Shown here: piece by piece, positions 18,093 through 27,520 of the stretch
Numbering within the stretch: position 1 is the first letter of the stretch
How the letters are laid out: each line of letters starts with the position of its first letter
Program-made: the position numbers and the translations under genes
The notes under the pieces: model-generated
What the model saw: the letters and a program-made list of their open reading frames with translations, nothing else
Database searches by the model: none
What the model was told of the DNA's origin: nothing
Origin: Flavobacterium sp. SH_e
GTDB taxonomy: Bacteria; Bacteroidota; Bacteroidia; Flavobacteriales; Flavobacteriaceae
NCBI RefSeq assembly: GCF_025717045.1
Contig: NZ_JAOVZN010000005.1
Location: forward strand, 620,001 to 684,000
Reading direction: 5' to 3'
DNA length: 64,000 nt

Positions 18093-18270
18093 GTCTTGTT
18101 TTTTAACCGCAAAGGGCGCAAGGTTTTTTTATGTTGTTTGTGTTTACAAAACGCTAAGTTCACAAAGCTGTATCCTTAAATAGATTTAAATTTTTAAAAT
18201 AAAAATTCAAATAATCTGAAATCAAAATTCGTTAATCATCAATCTAAAATCTGAACTCTAAAATCTACAA
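18093..18270. repeat. Repeat-filled spacer between proA and proB
   Basis: Begins with a CGCAAAGGGCGCAAGG-type repeat and a facing AAACGCTAAGTTCACAAAG, then a low-complexity tail made of variants of AATCTAAAATCTGAA (18200-18268). No reading frame is credible here. Confidence 0.6.
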
Positions 18271-19464
18271 TTATCGTATTTGTCCTTCTCCGTACACATA
18301 CCATTTATTCGTTACGAGATGTTGAAGTCCAATTGGTCCTCTTTGATGCAATTTATCAGTGCTTATCGCTAGTTCTCCACCAAGACCAAATTGTCCGCCG
18401 TCTGTAAAACGAGTTGAAGCATTCTGGTAAACTGCTGCTGCGTCTACAGCTTCCATAAATTGTTGTGCTGCTTCGTTATCTCTTGAAATAATTGCAGCTG
18501 AATGCCCTCCACAGTATTTATTAATCATATCAATAGCGTGATCCTGAGAATCGATTGTTCCGATTACGATTTTATAATCTAGAAACTCTTCATACCAAAT
18601 ATCATCGTTTTGAAGTGTTTTAGTATTTTCGAAATTTGCTAATGATTTATCTACAATAACTTCCACTTTCGCTTCGATTAAAGCTTCAATCAACATTGCT
18701 GTAAAACCTTCAAAATTTGGAAGCTTAGAACTTATCAAAACTTTATCTAATGCATTACAAGCTGATATTTTAGCTGTTTTAGCATTTAAAATTACTTTTA
18801 AAGCTAAATCTGTGTCTGCATCTTCATGAACGTAAACGAAATTGTTTCCTCGTCCACTTACAATAACAGGGCAAGTCGCATGCGCTTTTACAAATTCAAT
18901 TAGCTTTTCTCCGCCTCTCGGAACAATTAAATCAACTTTTTGAGTTGGTTTTTCTAAGAAAGCCTGAGTTTCAGTTCTGTTGTAATTCAGATATTCTACC
19001 CAGTCTTTTGAAACTCCGTTTTCTTCTAAAGCTTTGTGCCAAAGACTTACGATTTTCAAGTTTGATTTTAAAGACTCTTTTCCGCCTTTTAATAAAATCT
19101 TATTTCCAGATTTAAAAGCGATTCCGCCTGCTTCAATTGTAACGTCTGGACGAGATTCGTAAATTATTAAAATCGTTCCGAAAGCTGCAGTTTTATTTAC
19201 CACTTTTATTCCATTATCATGGGTAAAATGAAAACGCTCAACGCCAACAGGATCTTCTTGAGAAGCCAATTGGTTTAATGATAAGATCATTTCATCGACT
19301 TTTTTATCATCTACTTTTAAGCGTTCTTCCATCGCTAAATCTGAGCCGTCATAATCAGCGAGATCTTCCTGATTGGTTAGGATTATCTCATTCCGCTCCT
19401 GCTCGACCAGCTTTGCCATAGTCCGCAAAACCGCATTGCGTGTTTCAATTGATAATGGTTTCAT
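18271..19464 (-). CDS. proA: Glutamate-5-semialdehyde dehydrogenase
   Basis: 397 residues of the aldehyde dehydrogenase superfamily. The catalytic Cys lies in AKISACNALDKVLIS; other family signatures are YESRPDVTIEAG and VIVSGRGNNFVYVHEDADTD, and the C-terminus RGPIGLQHLVTNKWYVYGEG is typical of ProA. It reduces glutamyl-5-phosphate to the semialdehyde, the second proline step, together with ProB downstream. Placing proBA inside an arginine cluster joins the two glutamate-derived routes. Confidence 0.96.
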   Translation of the reverse strand: MKPLSIETRNAVLRTMAKLVEQERNEIILTNQEDLADYDGSDLAMEERLKVDDKKVDEMILSLNQLASQEDPVGVERFHFTHDNGIKVVNKTAAFGTILIIYESRPDVTIEAGGIAFKSGNKILLKGGKESLKSNLKIVSLWHKALEENGVSKDWVEYLNYNRTETQAFLEKPTQKVDLIVPRGGEKLIEFVKAHATCPVIVSGRGNNFVYVHEDADTDLALKVILNAKTAKISACNALDKVLISSKLPNFEGFTAMLIEALIEAKVEVIVDKSLANFENTKTLQNDDIWYEEFLDYKIVIGTIDSQDHAIDMINKYCGGHSAAIISRDNEAAQQFMEAVDAAAVYQNASTRFTDGGQFGLGGELAISTDKLHQRGPIGLQHLVTNKWYVYGEGQIR

Positions 19465-19521
19465 AATTTCAAGTGGGTTGGTTGTTTTTTGGTTGTTTCT
19501 TTTTATAGAAACTTATTGATA

Positions 19522-19548
19522 CCTAACAGGTTTTAGAAACCTGTTAGG
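19522..19548. repeat. Perfect 12-bp hairpin repeat between argD and proA
   Basis: CCTAACAGGTTT and AAACCTGTTAGG form a perfect 12-bp stem with a TAG loop. There is no T-run, so it is not a classic terminator. I recall this kind of CCTAACAGG/CCTGTTAGG hairpin as a dispersed element in Flavobacteria. Confidence 0.8.
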
Positions 19549-19560
19549 ATAATTGTGTGT

Positions 19561-20700
19561 TTAGTTTTTTAATTCTTCTAAACTTTCTTTTAAAGCTTCT
19601 ACAAACGTATCGATATCTGCTTTTTTCACAGTTAATGGCGGTAAAATTCTTAATAGATTTTTATTGTTCGCGCTTCCTGTAAAAATGTGTTTTTCAATGA
19701 TTAATTTCTTTCTTAAAGCTGCTACATCAAAATCAAATTCAACTCCAAGCATTAATCCTTTCCCTTTTACTTGTTTGATTCCTGGAACTTCTTTGATTTT
19801 TTCTAAGAAATACTCATAAACTTCGTTTACATTCTTTTGTAAATCAAGTTTTTCAATTACGTCTAAAACTGCAATTCCTGCTGCACAAGACAAATGGCTT
19901 CCGCCGAAAGTTGTACCTAATAATCCGAAACTTGCTTCGAATTTTGGAGAGATTAAAATCGCTCCAACAGGAAATCCATTCCCCATTCCTTTTGCAACTG
20001 AAATGATATCAGCATTGATTCCGTGGTGTTGGAAAGCGAAGAATTTTCCGCTTCTTCCGTATCCTGATTGTACTTCATCTAAAATTAAAACAACATCGTG
20101 TTTTTTACATGCTTTCTCTAAAGCCTGAAAAAATTCAGTTGTTCCTTGGTCTAAACCTCCAACTCCTTGAATTCCTTCTATAATTACTGCTGTAACATCT
20201 CCTTTAGCTAATTCAGCTTCAACCAATTCGATTTGGTTTAAAGGTAAAAAAGTAACTTCTTGCTGTGCATTAATTGGCGCAACAATCTTTTTATTGTCTG
20301 TAACCGCAACCGCTGCAGAAGTTCTTCCGTGGAAAGAGTTATGAAAAGCTACAACTCTAGATTTTCCGTTATGGAAAGAAGCTAATTTTAAGGCATTTTC
20401 GTTTGCTTCAGCACCAGAACTGCATAAAAATAACTCATAATCTTCTAATCCTGAAAGTTTTCCTAATTTCTGCGCCAATTCCACCTGTAAAGGATTCTGA
20501 ATGGCATTCGAATAAAAACCTAAATTATCTATCTGGTTTTTAAGTTTTGCTACATAATCTGGCTGTGTGTGTCCGATAGAAATCACACCATGTCCGCTGT
20601 ATAAATCTAAATATTCTACTCCTTTGTCGTCAATAATTGTACAATCTATTGCTTTTACTGGAGTTATGTCGTATAATGGGTAAACGTTGAATAAGTTCAT
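19561..20700 (-). CDS. argD: Acylornithine aminotransferase
   Basis: 379 residues, class III PLP aminotransferase. The PLP-binding region contains LDEVQSGYGRSGKFFAF and the Schiff-base Lys in ISVAKGMGNGFPVGA; an earlier CSSGAEANENALKLA binds the PLP phosphate. It transaminates acylglutamate semialdehyde to acylornithine. The neighbouring argC and carbamoyltransferase support the acylornithine role over plain ornithine aminotransferase, which has a similar sequence. Confidence 0.93.
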   Translation of the reverse strand: MNLFNVYPLYDITPVKAIDCTIIDDKGVEYLDLYSGHGVISIGHTQPDYVAKLKNQIDNLGFYSNAIQNPLQVELAQKLGKLSGLEDYELFLCSSGAEANENALKLASFHNGKSRVVAFHNSFHGRTSAAVAVTDNKKIVAPINAQQEVTFLPLNQIELVEAELAKGDVTAVIIEGIQGVGGLDQGTTEFFQALEKACKKHDVVLILDEVQSGYGRSGKFFAFQHHGINADIISVAKGMGNGFPVGAILISPKFEASFGLLGTTFGGSHLSCAAGIAVLDVIEKLDLQKNVNEVYEYFLEKIKEVPGIKQVKGKGLMLGVEFDFDVAALRKKLIIEKHIFTGSANNKNLLRILPPLTVKKADIDTFVEALKESLEELKN

Positions 20701-20872
20701 CTTTTTAAAGTTAAAAGGTTATTTGTTAGGAGTTAAGAGTTATTTAGCAGACTTTAAAATGCTTGTAACTTTTTAACTCTGGAAAAGTTATTTATAATAG
20801 GAGTTAGAAGTTTTTAAATCTAAGCAGTTATATAACGCTTAACCCATAACTTATAACTCATAACTTTTTCAA
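20701..20872. repeat. GAGTTA-type repeats between argC and argD
   Basis: Contains GGAGTTAAGAGTTAT (20730-20744), GGAGTTAGAAGTTTTT (about 20801) and, facing them, AACCCATAACTTATAACTCATAAC (split here as AACCCATAACTTATAACT then CATAAC, 20839-20865). These could fold into an imperfect hairpin. No gene is seen. Confidence 0.55.
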
Positions 20873-21850
20873 TTAAAATCCGCTTGGTTTCAAATGTAAA
20901 CCTGTGGTTTCTTCTAATCCGAACATTAAATTCATGTTTTGAATCGCTTGTCCTGAAGCACCTTTGGTTAAGTTATCTATAATTGATGTTATGAGAACCC
21001 GGTTTCCTTTTTTCAATAAACTAATAATACATTTATTCGTCTGCACCACCTGTTTCATGTTGATGTTTGTTGTGGTAACGGTTACGAAAGGCTCGTTTTT
21101 ATAGAACTCTTCATATTTTGCTACTAATTGCTCCAAACTATCATCGCAAACTGTATATAAAGTTGCAAAAATTCCTCTTGGGAAATCTCCTCTATTCGGA
21201 ATAAAAAGCAATTCGCTGTCAAAATCATCCTGCAACTGAACCAGACTTTCTCCGATTTCACCTAAATGTTGGTGTTCAAAAGCTTTGTAATGCGACATAT
21301 TGTTGTTTCTCCAGCTGAAATGAGAAGTTTCAGAAAGACTTACTCCTGCTCCTGTGCTTCCAGTTGTAGCGTTAATATGAACATCATTATTCAACAAATT
21401 ATGCTTTGCTAAAGGCAACAAAGCCAACTGAATAGCAGTTGCAAAACAACCTGGATTGGCAATATAATTTGTCTTTTTGATTTCGCTTTTATTGATCTCA
21501 GGCAAACCGTAAACAAAATCTTTTCCTTCGAAATGAGCGTCTTTATTCAATCTAAAATCATTTCCTAAATCAATAATTTTGGTATGACTTGCAAACTGAT
21601 TTTCTTTCAAAAATGAAATCGATTTTCCGTGACCTAAACACAAGAAAACAACATTGACATTTGGATTGATTTCGGCTGTAAAATTCATTTCGATATCGCC
21701 CATCAAATCGTGATGCGCTACAGAAAGAGGCTTTCCAGCGTTTGTTGTACTGTAAACAAAATCGATGTTTACATTTGGATGATACATTAAAATTCTGATG
21801 AGTTCTCCGGCCGTGTAGCCCGAACCACCAATAATTCCGACATTAATCAT
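20873..21850 (-). CDS. argC: N-acyl-gamma-glutamyl-phosphate reductase
   Basis: 325 residues. N-terminal Rossmann motif GIIGGSGYTAGELIRIL and the catalytic Cys in YIANPGCFATAIQLALL are diagnostic. It reduces acylglutamyl phosphate to the semialdehyde with NADPH. Its start overlaps the argG stop by eight bases, so the two are translationally coupled. Confidence 0.96.
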   Translation of the reverse strand: MINVGIIGGSGYTAGELIRILMYHPNVNIDFVYSTTNAGKPLSVAHHDLMGDIEMNFTAEINPNVNVVFLCLGHGKSISFLKENQFASHTKIIDLGNDFRLNKDAHFEGKDFVYGLPEINKSEIKKTNYIANPGCFATAIQLALLPLAKHNLLNNDVHINATTGSTGAGVSLSETSHFSWRNNNMSHYKAFEHQHLGEIGESLVQLQDDFDSELLFIPNRGDFPRGIFATLYTVCDDSLEQLVAKYEEFYKNEPFVTVTTTNINMKQVVQTNKCIISLLKKGNRVLITSIIDNLTKGASGQAIQNMNLMFGLEETTGLHLKPSGF

Positions 21851-23036
21851 GATCTAATTTGTTTACAGATGAGAATATGTTTTGTGCATTTCCTAAAATC
21901 TTGATAAATCCTTTTGCATCGTCTGATGTCCAAGCATTGTTCATTTCACCATATTGACCGAAACCTGTATTCATTAAATCATTTTCAGATTCGATTCCGT
22001 CCAATGAGAAATGATATGGTTTTAATGAAACGGTAACCGTTCCATTCACTGTTTTTTGAGTGTCTTGCAAGAAAGTTTCGATGTTTCTCATTACTGGATC
22101 TAAGAACTGACCTTCATGAAATAACATTCCGTACCAGTTTCCTAATTGCTCTTTCCAGTATTGTTGCCATTTTCCAAGAGTATGTTTCTCTAATAAATGG
22201 TGCGCTTTGATGATAATTAACGGCGCAGCAGCTTCAAAACCAACTCTTCCTTTAATTCCAATAATTGTATCTCCAACGTGAATATCTCTACCAATAGCAT
22301 AAGCACTTGCTAATTTTTCAAGAGCAACAATATTATTTGAAGGTTTATCAGTTTTTCCGTTTAAACCAACTAATTCTCCTTGCTCAAAATGAAGCGTTAC
22401 TTTTTCTTCTCCTTCTTTTTGCAATTGCGAAGGATATGCTTCACTTGGCAATGGTTGGCTTGAAGTTAAAGTTTCTTTACCTCCAACACTTGTTCCCCAA
22501 AGTCCTTTATTGATAGAATATTGTGCTTTTTCCCAAGAATAGTGAACTCCGTTTTGAGCCAAATAATCAACTTCTTCTTGTCTTGATAATTTTAAATCTC
22601 TAATTGGAGTAATGATTTCGATTTCTGGAGCGATAGTTTGGAAAATCAAATCGAAACGAATTTGGTCGTTTCCTGCACCTGTACTTCCGTGAGCGATTGC
22701 AGTTGCTCCTACTTTTTTAGCATATTTTATAGCTTCAATTGCTTGAAAAACACGCTCTGCACTTACTGATAATGGATAAGTATTGTTTTTTAATACGTTT
22801 CCGAAAATCAAGTATTTGATAGCTTTATCGTAATATTTATCTAAAATTGTTAAGTTGGCGTGTTGTGCGCTTCCTAACTCGTAAGCTCTTTTTTCAATAG
22901 CTGTTAATTCTTCAGCAGAAAATCCTCCTGTGTCTACAAGAACAGTGTGAACTTCGTATCCTTTTTCATTTTTTAAATATTTCAAACAATACGAGGTATC
23001 TAATCCTCCGCTATAAGCTAATACTACTTTTTTCAT
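21843..23036 (-). CDS. argG: Argininosuccinate synthase
   Basis: 397 residues. The ATP pyrophosphatase loop is VLAYSGGLDTSYC near the N-terminus, with GSTGAGNDQIRFDL and the SINKGLWGTSVGGKE region typical of ArgG. It joins citrulline and aspartate. It is the first clearly assigned arginine gene in transcription order and overlaps argC by eight bases. It lies 55 bases after the GNAT gene. Confidence 0.97.
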   Translation of the reverse strand: MKKVVLAYSGGLDTSYCLKYLKNEKGYEVHTVLVDTGGFSAEELTAIEKRAYELGSAQHANLTILDKYYDKAIKYLIFGNVLKNNTYPLSVSAERVFQAIEAIKYAKKVGATAIAHGSTGAGNDQIRFDLIFQTIAPEIEIITPIRDLKLSRQEEVDYLAQNGVHYSWEKAQYSINKGLWGTSVGGKETLTSSQPLPSEAYPSQLQKEGEEKVTLHFEQGELVGLNGKTDKPSNNIVALEKLASAYAIGRDIHVGDTIIGIKGRVGFEAAAPLIIIKAHHLLEKHTLGKWQQYWKEQLGNWYGMLFHEGQFLDPVMRNIETFLQDTQKTVNGTVTVSLKPYHFSLDGIESENDLMNTGFGQYGEMNNAWTSDDAKGFIKILGNAQNIFSSVNKLDHD

Positions 23037-23091
23037 TTTTTATAATTTAGGCTAATACTTTCGTATGTAGCAGTTTGAGATTTCTTTTTGA

Positions 23092-23739
23092 TTAAATTTT
23101 GAATAAAAAAATAAACGACAATATTTTGTTTAAGAATAAAGCTTGTTTAATTTTTTTAAGTCTGTTTAAAACAGCCTCGTTAAAAGGATGTCTTGGTGGT
23201 GTTTTTTGTTTTTCTTTTGGATCGTACAACATTCCTGTACAAAGGCACATTTTGTTTTCTTTGCTTTGTAAAATCGGGAAGTTAGTACAAGTTTTACAGC
23301 CAGCCCAGAAGCTAGGATCGGTTGTTAATTCTGAGAATGGAACTGGTTTATAGCCTAGTTCAGAGTTAATTTTCATAACAGCCAAACCAGTTGTAATTCC
23401 GAATATTTTAGCATCTGGAAATCTTTTCAAAGAATAATCAAAGACTTTTGATTTTATTTTTTTTGCCAAACCATGACTTCTATAATCAGGATGTACAATT
23501 AATCCAGAATGAGCAACAAATTTTCCGTGCTGCCAGCTTTCTATATAGCAAAAACCTGCAAATTTTCCGTCTGCCAAAGCAATCATTGCATCACCATTTG
23601 CCATTTTTTTCTGAATGTACTCAGGAGTTCTTTTAGCAATCCCCGTACCTCTTAATAAGGCAGATGATTCTATAGTATCGCAAATTTCCTGCGCATACTT
23701 AAAATGTTCTTCTTGAGTTACAACAATAGAGATCTTCAT
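23092..23739 (-). CDS. GNAT acyltransferase at the head of the arginine operon; candidate acylglutamate synthase
   Basis: 215 residues. The GNAT core has the acyl-CoA loop in PDYRSHGLAKKIKSKV and a C-terminal motif ITTGLAVMKINSELGYKPV. After the core comes an unusual cysteine-rich segment: FWAGCKTCTNF followed by MCLCTGMLYDP, which could bind a metal. No classical ArgA or ArgJ is present in the otherwise complete cluster, and this gene is the first coding gene of the unit. I therefore infer that it makes the N-acyl (acetyl or succinyl) glutamate that starts the pathway. The GNAT fold is seen; the substrate is inference. Confidence 0.8.
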   Translation of the reverse strand: MKISIVVTQEEHFKYAQEICDTIESSALLRGTGIAKRTPEYIQKKMANGDAMIALADGKFAGFCYIESWQHGKFVAHSGLIVHPDYRSHGLAKKIKSKVFDYSLKRFPDAKIFGITTGLAVMKINSELGYKPVPFSELTTDPSFWAGCKTCTNFPILQSKENKMCLCTGMLYDPKEKQKTPPRHPFNEAVLNRLKKIKQALFLNKILSFIFLFKI

Positions 23740-23895
23740 TTCAATTATTGAAGTTAGAGTTAAAAATTAAAGCATATTGATTCGCTTGAAATCCAGAATT
23801 GAATCCAATAAAATTAAGCATAAAAGAAGTAACATTCTCAAAATCAAAACATTGATTAAGAAAATTCACAAAATAATAAATACTTTTAGGATGCG

Positions 23896-24033
23896 TTTGT
23901 CCAATGGACAAATTATGTGATTTCAAAATGAAAAATGGATATGAATAAATATACGGCTATAAAACTCAGTGAACACTATAGAGATAGTGTCCGTACTTCG
24001 GGAGAAGTAATCGGTGAGTTTGTCCGTGACAAA
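23896..24033 (-). promoter_or_regulatory. Structured 5' leader of the arginine operon with competing hairpins
   Basis: On the minus strand five pairings are perfect. TTTGTC/GACAAA forms one (24019-24033), AAACTCA/TGAGTTT closes a junction (24015-24021 with 23962-23968), and that junction encloses TACTTC/GAAGTA (23994-24009) and ACACTAT/ATAGTGT (23973-23990). A second TTTGTCC/GGACAAA lies at 23896-23912. The first hairpin and the junction-closing stem share bases 24019-24021, so they exclude each other. The TTTGTC half of the first hairpin could also pair with the GGACAAA of the last. No T-run follows, so a translational or RNA-stability switch is as likely as termination. Confidence 0.55.
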
Positions 24034-24062
24034 GAAGTTATATGTAAACTTATTTTATTCAT
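23976..24062 (-). CDS. 28-residue leader reading frame of the arginine operon
   Basis: From the ATG at 24062 the frame reads MNKISLHITSLSRTNSPI and continues TSPEVRTLSL to a TAG at 23976, inside the last hairpin of the leader junction. The ATG lies five bases after the -7 promoter element, so the message would be leaderless. It is rich in Ser, Thr and Leu. Its two arginines both use CGG followed by ACA, and CGG should be a rare codon in this AT-rich genome. That would suit attenuation by charged arginine tRNA, but two codons is few. Product unknown. Confidence 0.45.
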   Translation of the reverse strand: MNKISLHITSLSRTNSPITSPEVRTLSL

Positions 24063-24067
24063 CGGTG

Positions 24068-24095
24068 CAAAAGTACATTATTTTTTTATTTACAA
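24068..24095 (-). promoter_or_regulatory. Consensus promoter of the arginine/proline operon
   Basis: Minus strand: TTG (24095-24093), 17 bases, then TACTTTTG (24075-24068), a full match to the Bacteroidota pattern TTG-N17-23-TAnnTTTG. Transcription should start about 24062, leaving a 320-base leader before the GNAT gene. Confidence 0.78.
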
Positions 24096-24153
24096 AACAA
24101 AAAATTAAAATTCTAACATTTTTTTTACGTTTTGTGAATATATAGAAAAACAA

Positions 24154-24183
24154 AACCCGATAATTATTTCTAATTATCGGGTT
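24154..24183 (-). terminator. Terminator of the M1 peptidase gene
   Basis: AACCCGATAATTA pairs with TAATTATCGGGTT (13 bp, four-base loop); on the minus strand it runs into TTTTGTTTTT. Confidence 0.88.
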
Positions 24184-24208
24184 CTAAACACATTATACTT
24201 TTAAAGTT

Positions 24209-26470
24209 TTACTTTTTTGTAAATGGAATTACTTGTCCATTATCTATAAGTATCATATCGAAACCAGTTTTTGCTTCATTAAACTTAAATTTTAATCCAG
24301 CTCTAGCCGATTCGAATGTATCTTTTTCGTTTGCAACAGGACTTAAAGTAAATTTTGGATAATTTGGAAGTTCTGCATATAAAGTGCTATTTTTTTCTGT
24401 CAATTCAACCGTTAAAGGAGATCTTGCATTAATATAACTACCTAAATACGGATCTAAAACAAGATCTTTTTCAACCTTTCCTTTTCCCGCTGTCCAAACA
24501 TTATTTGACTCATTATTGTCAGGAAAAGCGTGATCTGGATCTAAAGTAATGCTTTCAATTTCTTCAGTAGAATTGTGTTTGAAAGACCAAGAATTGTTTC
24601 TTTGCCAGATTTCTACAGGTAAATTAACTCTTGATACTTTTCCGCTTTTTGTTTTAACATCTAAAATGATTGGCATTGGCATTTTATCAAAATTTTCAAC
24701 TGTGATCACCACTCCTTTTGCAGGATCATTTTTTACATATTTAATTGAATTAATTCCTTGATCAAAACGCCAGTTGTTTACGTACCAGCTTCTCCAGAAC
24801 CAGCTTAAATCCTCTCCCGCAACGTTTTCAATAGTTCTGAAAAAATCGTCTGGCTGTGGATGTTTGTAAGCCCAACGCTCAATGTAAGTTCTAAAAGCAG
24901 TATCAAAACGCTCTTTTCCTAAAATTTGTTCTCTTAAGATTACTAAACCTGCACTTGGTTTAAAATAACACAACATACCAATATTGGCTTCTTTCATATT
25001 ATCAGGTGAGCTCATAATAGTTTCTAAGTCAGGCCTTGTAAATGCTTCTGCCTGATGATGTAAATCTGCTGGGCCTTCTTTATACTCTCCATTATTGAAT
25101 GCAGCTGTGCTCAATGAGTTGATAAAAGTATTAAAACCTTCATCCATCCAGCCAAATAATCTTTCGTTAGAACCAACAATCATAGGGAACCAAATGTGCC
25201 CGAATTCGTGATCTGTAACGCCCCATAAATCTTGTCCTTTAGATTCCCATCCGCAGAAAACAATTCCAGGATATTCCATACCTCCTTCATTTCCTGCAAC
25301 GTTTGTAGCTGCTGGATAAGGATATTCAAACCATTGTTTAGAATAATGCTCAATTGATGCTTTCACATATTCTGTTGAACGTCCGTAACCATCACGACCA
25401 TCACTTTCAACGGGATAAGCAGATAATGCTAAAGATTTTTTACCGCTTGGAAGGTTAATTTTTGCTCCATCTAAGATAAAAGCTGGAGACGATGCCCAAG
25501 AGAAATCACGTGCATTTTTGATTTTATAATGCCATGTTTTCTCAGTTCCTGCATTAGCACTTGCTGTTGCTGCAACTTCAGAAGCTGTACGAATCATAAC
25601 TGTTTTATCACTGTTAGATGCTTCTTTATATCTTTTTAATTGTTCAGCAGAAAATACTTCTTGCCCATTTAATAATTCTCCAGAAGCTACAACATAGTGA
25701 TTTCCTGGCACTGTAAGTTTTACATCAAAATCTCCATATTCTAAATAAAACTCAGAAGCACCTAAATAAGGAGGTGTATTCCAGCCACGTACATCATCAT
25801 ACACGCACATACGTGGATACCATTGTGCAATTGTAAAGATTTTTCCATTTTTAGTTTCCAGAACTCCCATTCTATCAGATCCTTCAAATGGCGCAATAAA
25901 TGAGAATTCAATTTTTACTTTTACAGAACCTCCTTTTGCAGCCAATTCCTGAGGAAGGAAAATCTGCATTCTTGTATCTGTTACAATATATTTTGCATTA
26001 ACTTCTGTTTTACCAGAAATAACTTTTACAGATTTAATCTTATTTCCTCCATCAAAAACCTGTCCTTGAGCTCCATTACGGCTTCCTGTTAAAGGCACAA
26101 CAGCATTTCCTCTAGAATCTTCTTTAAATAAATTCTGATCTAAATTCAGCCAAAGGAATGATAATTTATCTGGACTATTATTAGTATAGGTAATTTCGTC
26201 TGTACCAACAATTTCATTTGTAGTTCCATTCAATTTTGCCGTAATTTGATAATCGGCTCTGTTCTGCCAGTATTCTACTCCTGGCTGACCACTTGCAGTA
26301 CGAGTTGAAGTTCCGTTTTTTGTGTAAAAATGAGGACCAAAGGCATCATGGTAATTGTAATTATTTACTGGATTAGTTGCTGTTGCTGACGGAGTTTGCT
26401 GCGCCCAAACAGAAGAAATCCCAAAAAATAAAGCCGCGGTTAAAAAGGCTTTTGCAGATTGCTTTTTCAT
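24209..26470 (-). CDS. M1-family zinc metallopeptidase (aminopeptidase-like)
   Basis: 753 residues from the ATG at 26470 ([16 protein letters not shown]...VWAQQ, a signal peptide); the frame continues upstream to 26554 but without coding character. The gluzincin motif HEFGH is at residues 421-425, with the third zinc ligand Glu exactly 18 residues later (GWMDEGFN). An upstream [13 protein letters not shown] is the GxMEN-type substrate loop, here reading GGMEY. Such exported M1 proteins of Bacteroidota trim peptides in the periplasm or outside. A single gene with its own terminator. Confidence 0.9.
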   Translation of the reverse strand: MKKQSAKAFLTAALFFGISSVWAQQTPSATATNPVNNYNYHDAFGPHFYTKNGTSTRTASGQPGVEYWQNRADYQITAKLNGTTNEIVGTDEITYTNNSPDKLSFLWLNLDQNLFKEDSRGNAVVPLTGSRNGAQGQVFDGGNKIKSVKVISGKTEVNAKYIVTDTRMQIFLPQELAAKGGSVKVKIEFSFIAPFEGSDRMGVLETKNGKIFTIAQWYPRMCVYDDVRGWNTPPYLGASEFYLEYGDFDVKLTVPGNHYVVASGELLNGQEVFSAEQLKRYKEASNSDKTVMIRTASEVAATASANAGTEKTWHYKIKNARDFSWASSPAFILDGAKINLPSGKKSLALSAYPVESDGRDGYGRSTEYVKASIEHYSKQWFEYPYPAATNVAGNEGGMEYPGIVFCGWESKGQDLWGVTDHEFGHIWFPMIVGSNERLFGWMDEGFNTFINSLSTAAFNNGEYKEGPADLHHQAEAFTRPDLETIMSSPDNMKEANIGMLCYFKPSAGLVILREQILGKERFDTAFRTYIERWAYKHPQPDDFFRTIENVAGEDLSWFWRSWYVNNWRFDQGINSIKYVKNDPAKGVVITVENFDKMPMPIILDVKTKSGKVSRVNLPVEIWQRNNSWSFKHNSTEEIESITLDPDHAFPDNNESNNVWTAGKGKVEKDLVLDPYLGSYINARSPLTVELTEKNSTLYAELPNYPKFTLSPVANEKDTFESARAGLKFKFNEAKTGFDMILIDNGQVIPFTKK

Positions 26471-26656
26471 ATTTTTTAGCTGTTTATGTAGCAAATTAAT
26501 GAAAAAAAAAGCTATTCGCAGAGAAATTTCAAAACATAAATTCAATTTTAGCAAAATTTTATCAATAAAATAATTTAAGTCTTTTTCTTAAAAAACTAAA
26601 TTTTATAAAATATATTTACATCTCTATAAAAGACATCCACTTTACATTTAACAACT

Positions 26657-27508
26657 GTGACGACAACAATCTCAAATTCAACACTAAAAGCTTCCATAAA
26701 ACATGCTGGAGCAGAATTATTTTCTATAAAAGACAATCAAAACAACGAATATATCTGGGAAGGAAATCCTGATTTCTGGGGCAAGCACTCCCCTGTTCTT
26801 TTTCCAATTGTAGGAACTTTGAAAAACAATACTTATAGAATTAACGGAAAAGAATATCATTTGCCACGCCACGGTTTTGCTCGTGATATGGAATTTGCTT
26901 TGATTGAAAAAACAGAAAACAAAGCGATTTTCTCTCTTAAATCTTCTGAAGAAACATTGCAGAAATATCCTTTTGATTTTGAATTACAGCTTATTTATAC
27001 TCTTAATGAAAGTTCCTTAGATTTAGAATATAAAGTAATCAATAAAGGAAAAGAGAAAATGCCTTTTTCAATTGGTGCGCATCCAGCAATTGCGGTTCCA
27101 GGCAATTTTGAAGATTATGCTTTTGAATTCGAAAAAGAAGAAAAATTAAAGTACTATCTTCTTGAGAATGATTTGATTTCGTCTAAGACTAAAATCTTAG
27201 AGAAAAAAGATAATTTAGTTCCTTTAAATTATGAGTTATTTAAAAATGATGCTTTGATTTTTAAAACTTTAGAATCAAAATCTTTGACAATTCTTAAAGA
27301 TTTAAAACCATATGTAAAAGTTGATTATAAAGATTTTCCAAGTTTAGGAATCTGGACAAAAGAAAATGCACCGTTTGTTTGTATTGAACCTTGGTTAGGT
27401 TATTCTGATACTGATGAGAATTCAGGTGATTTATATGAAAAAGAAGGAATTTTAACTTTAGAAGAAAATAAAGACTTTCAAGCAAAATTTAGTATTACTA
27501 TATTATAA
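26657..27508 (+). CDS. Aldose 1-epimerase family protein
   Basis: 283 residues, galactose-mutarotase-like beta-sandwich. Catalytic-type residues are visible in LPRHGFARD and in SIGAHPAIAVPG, with a C-terminal FVCIEPWLGYSD that holds the family Glu. The start is GTG (GTGACGACAACAATC); no ATG fits. It would interconvert sugar anomers or act on sugar phosphates. It is 12 bases before an acetyltransferase gene on the same strand, so the two form a probable operon. Confidence 0.86.
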   Translation: MTTTISNSTLKASIKHAGAELFSIKDNQNNEYIWEGNPDFWGKHSPVLFPIVGTLKNNTYRINGKEYHLPRHGFARDMEFALIEKTENKAIFSLKSSEETLQKYPFDFELQLIYTLNESSLDLEYKVINKGKEKMPFSIGAHPAIAVPGNFEDYAFEFEKEEKLKYYLLENDLISSKTKILEKKDNLVPLNYELFKNDALIFKTLESKSLTILKDLKPYVKVDYKDFPSLGIWTKENAPFVCIEPWLGYSDTDENSGDLYEKEGILTLEENKDFQAKFSITIL

Positions 27509-27520
27509 ATTTAAGACATA

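Noticed and set aside
13421..20872. CRISPR-like array in the arginine cluster spacers
   Set aside because: Repeats are short, of different families, and not regularly spaced with unique spacers; no cas genes are nearby.
23741..23926. A 61-codon minus-strand frame ending two bases before the GNAT start
   Set aside because: It is rich in Phe and Asn, resembles no family I know, and lies within the structured arginine leader. I treat it as a chance frame, although its position directly before the GNAT start makes it worth a conservation check.
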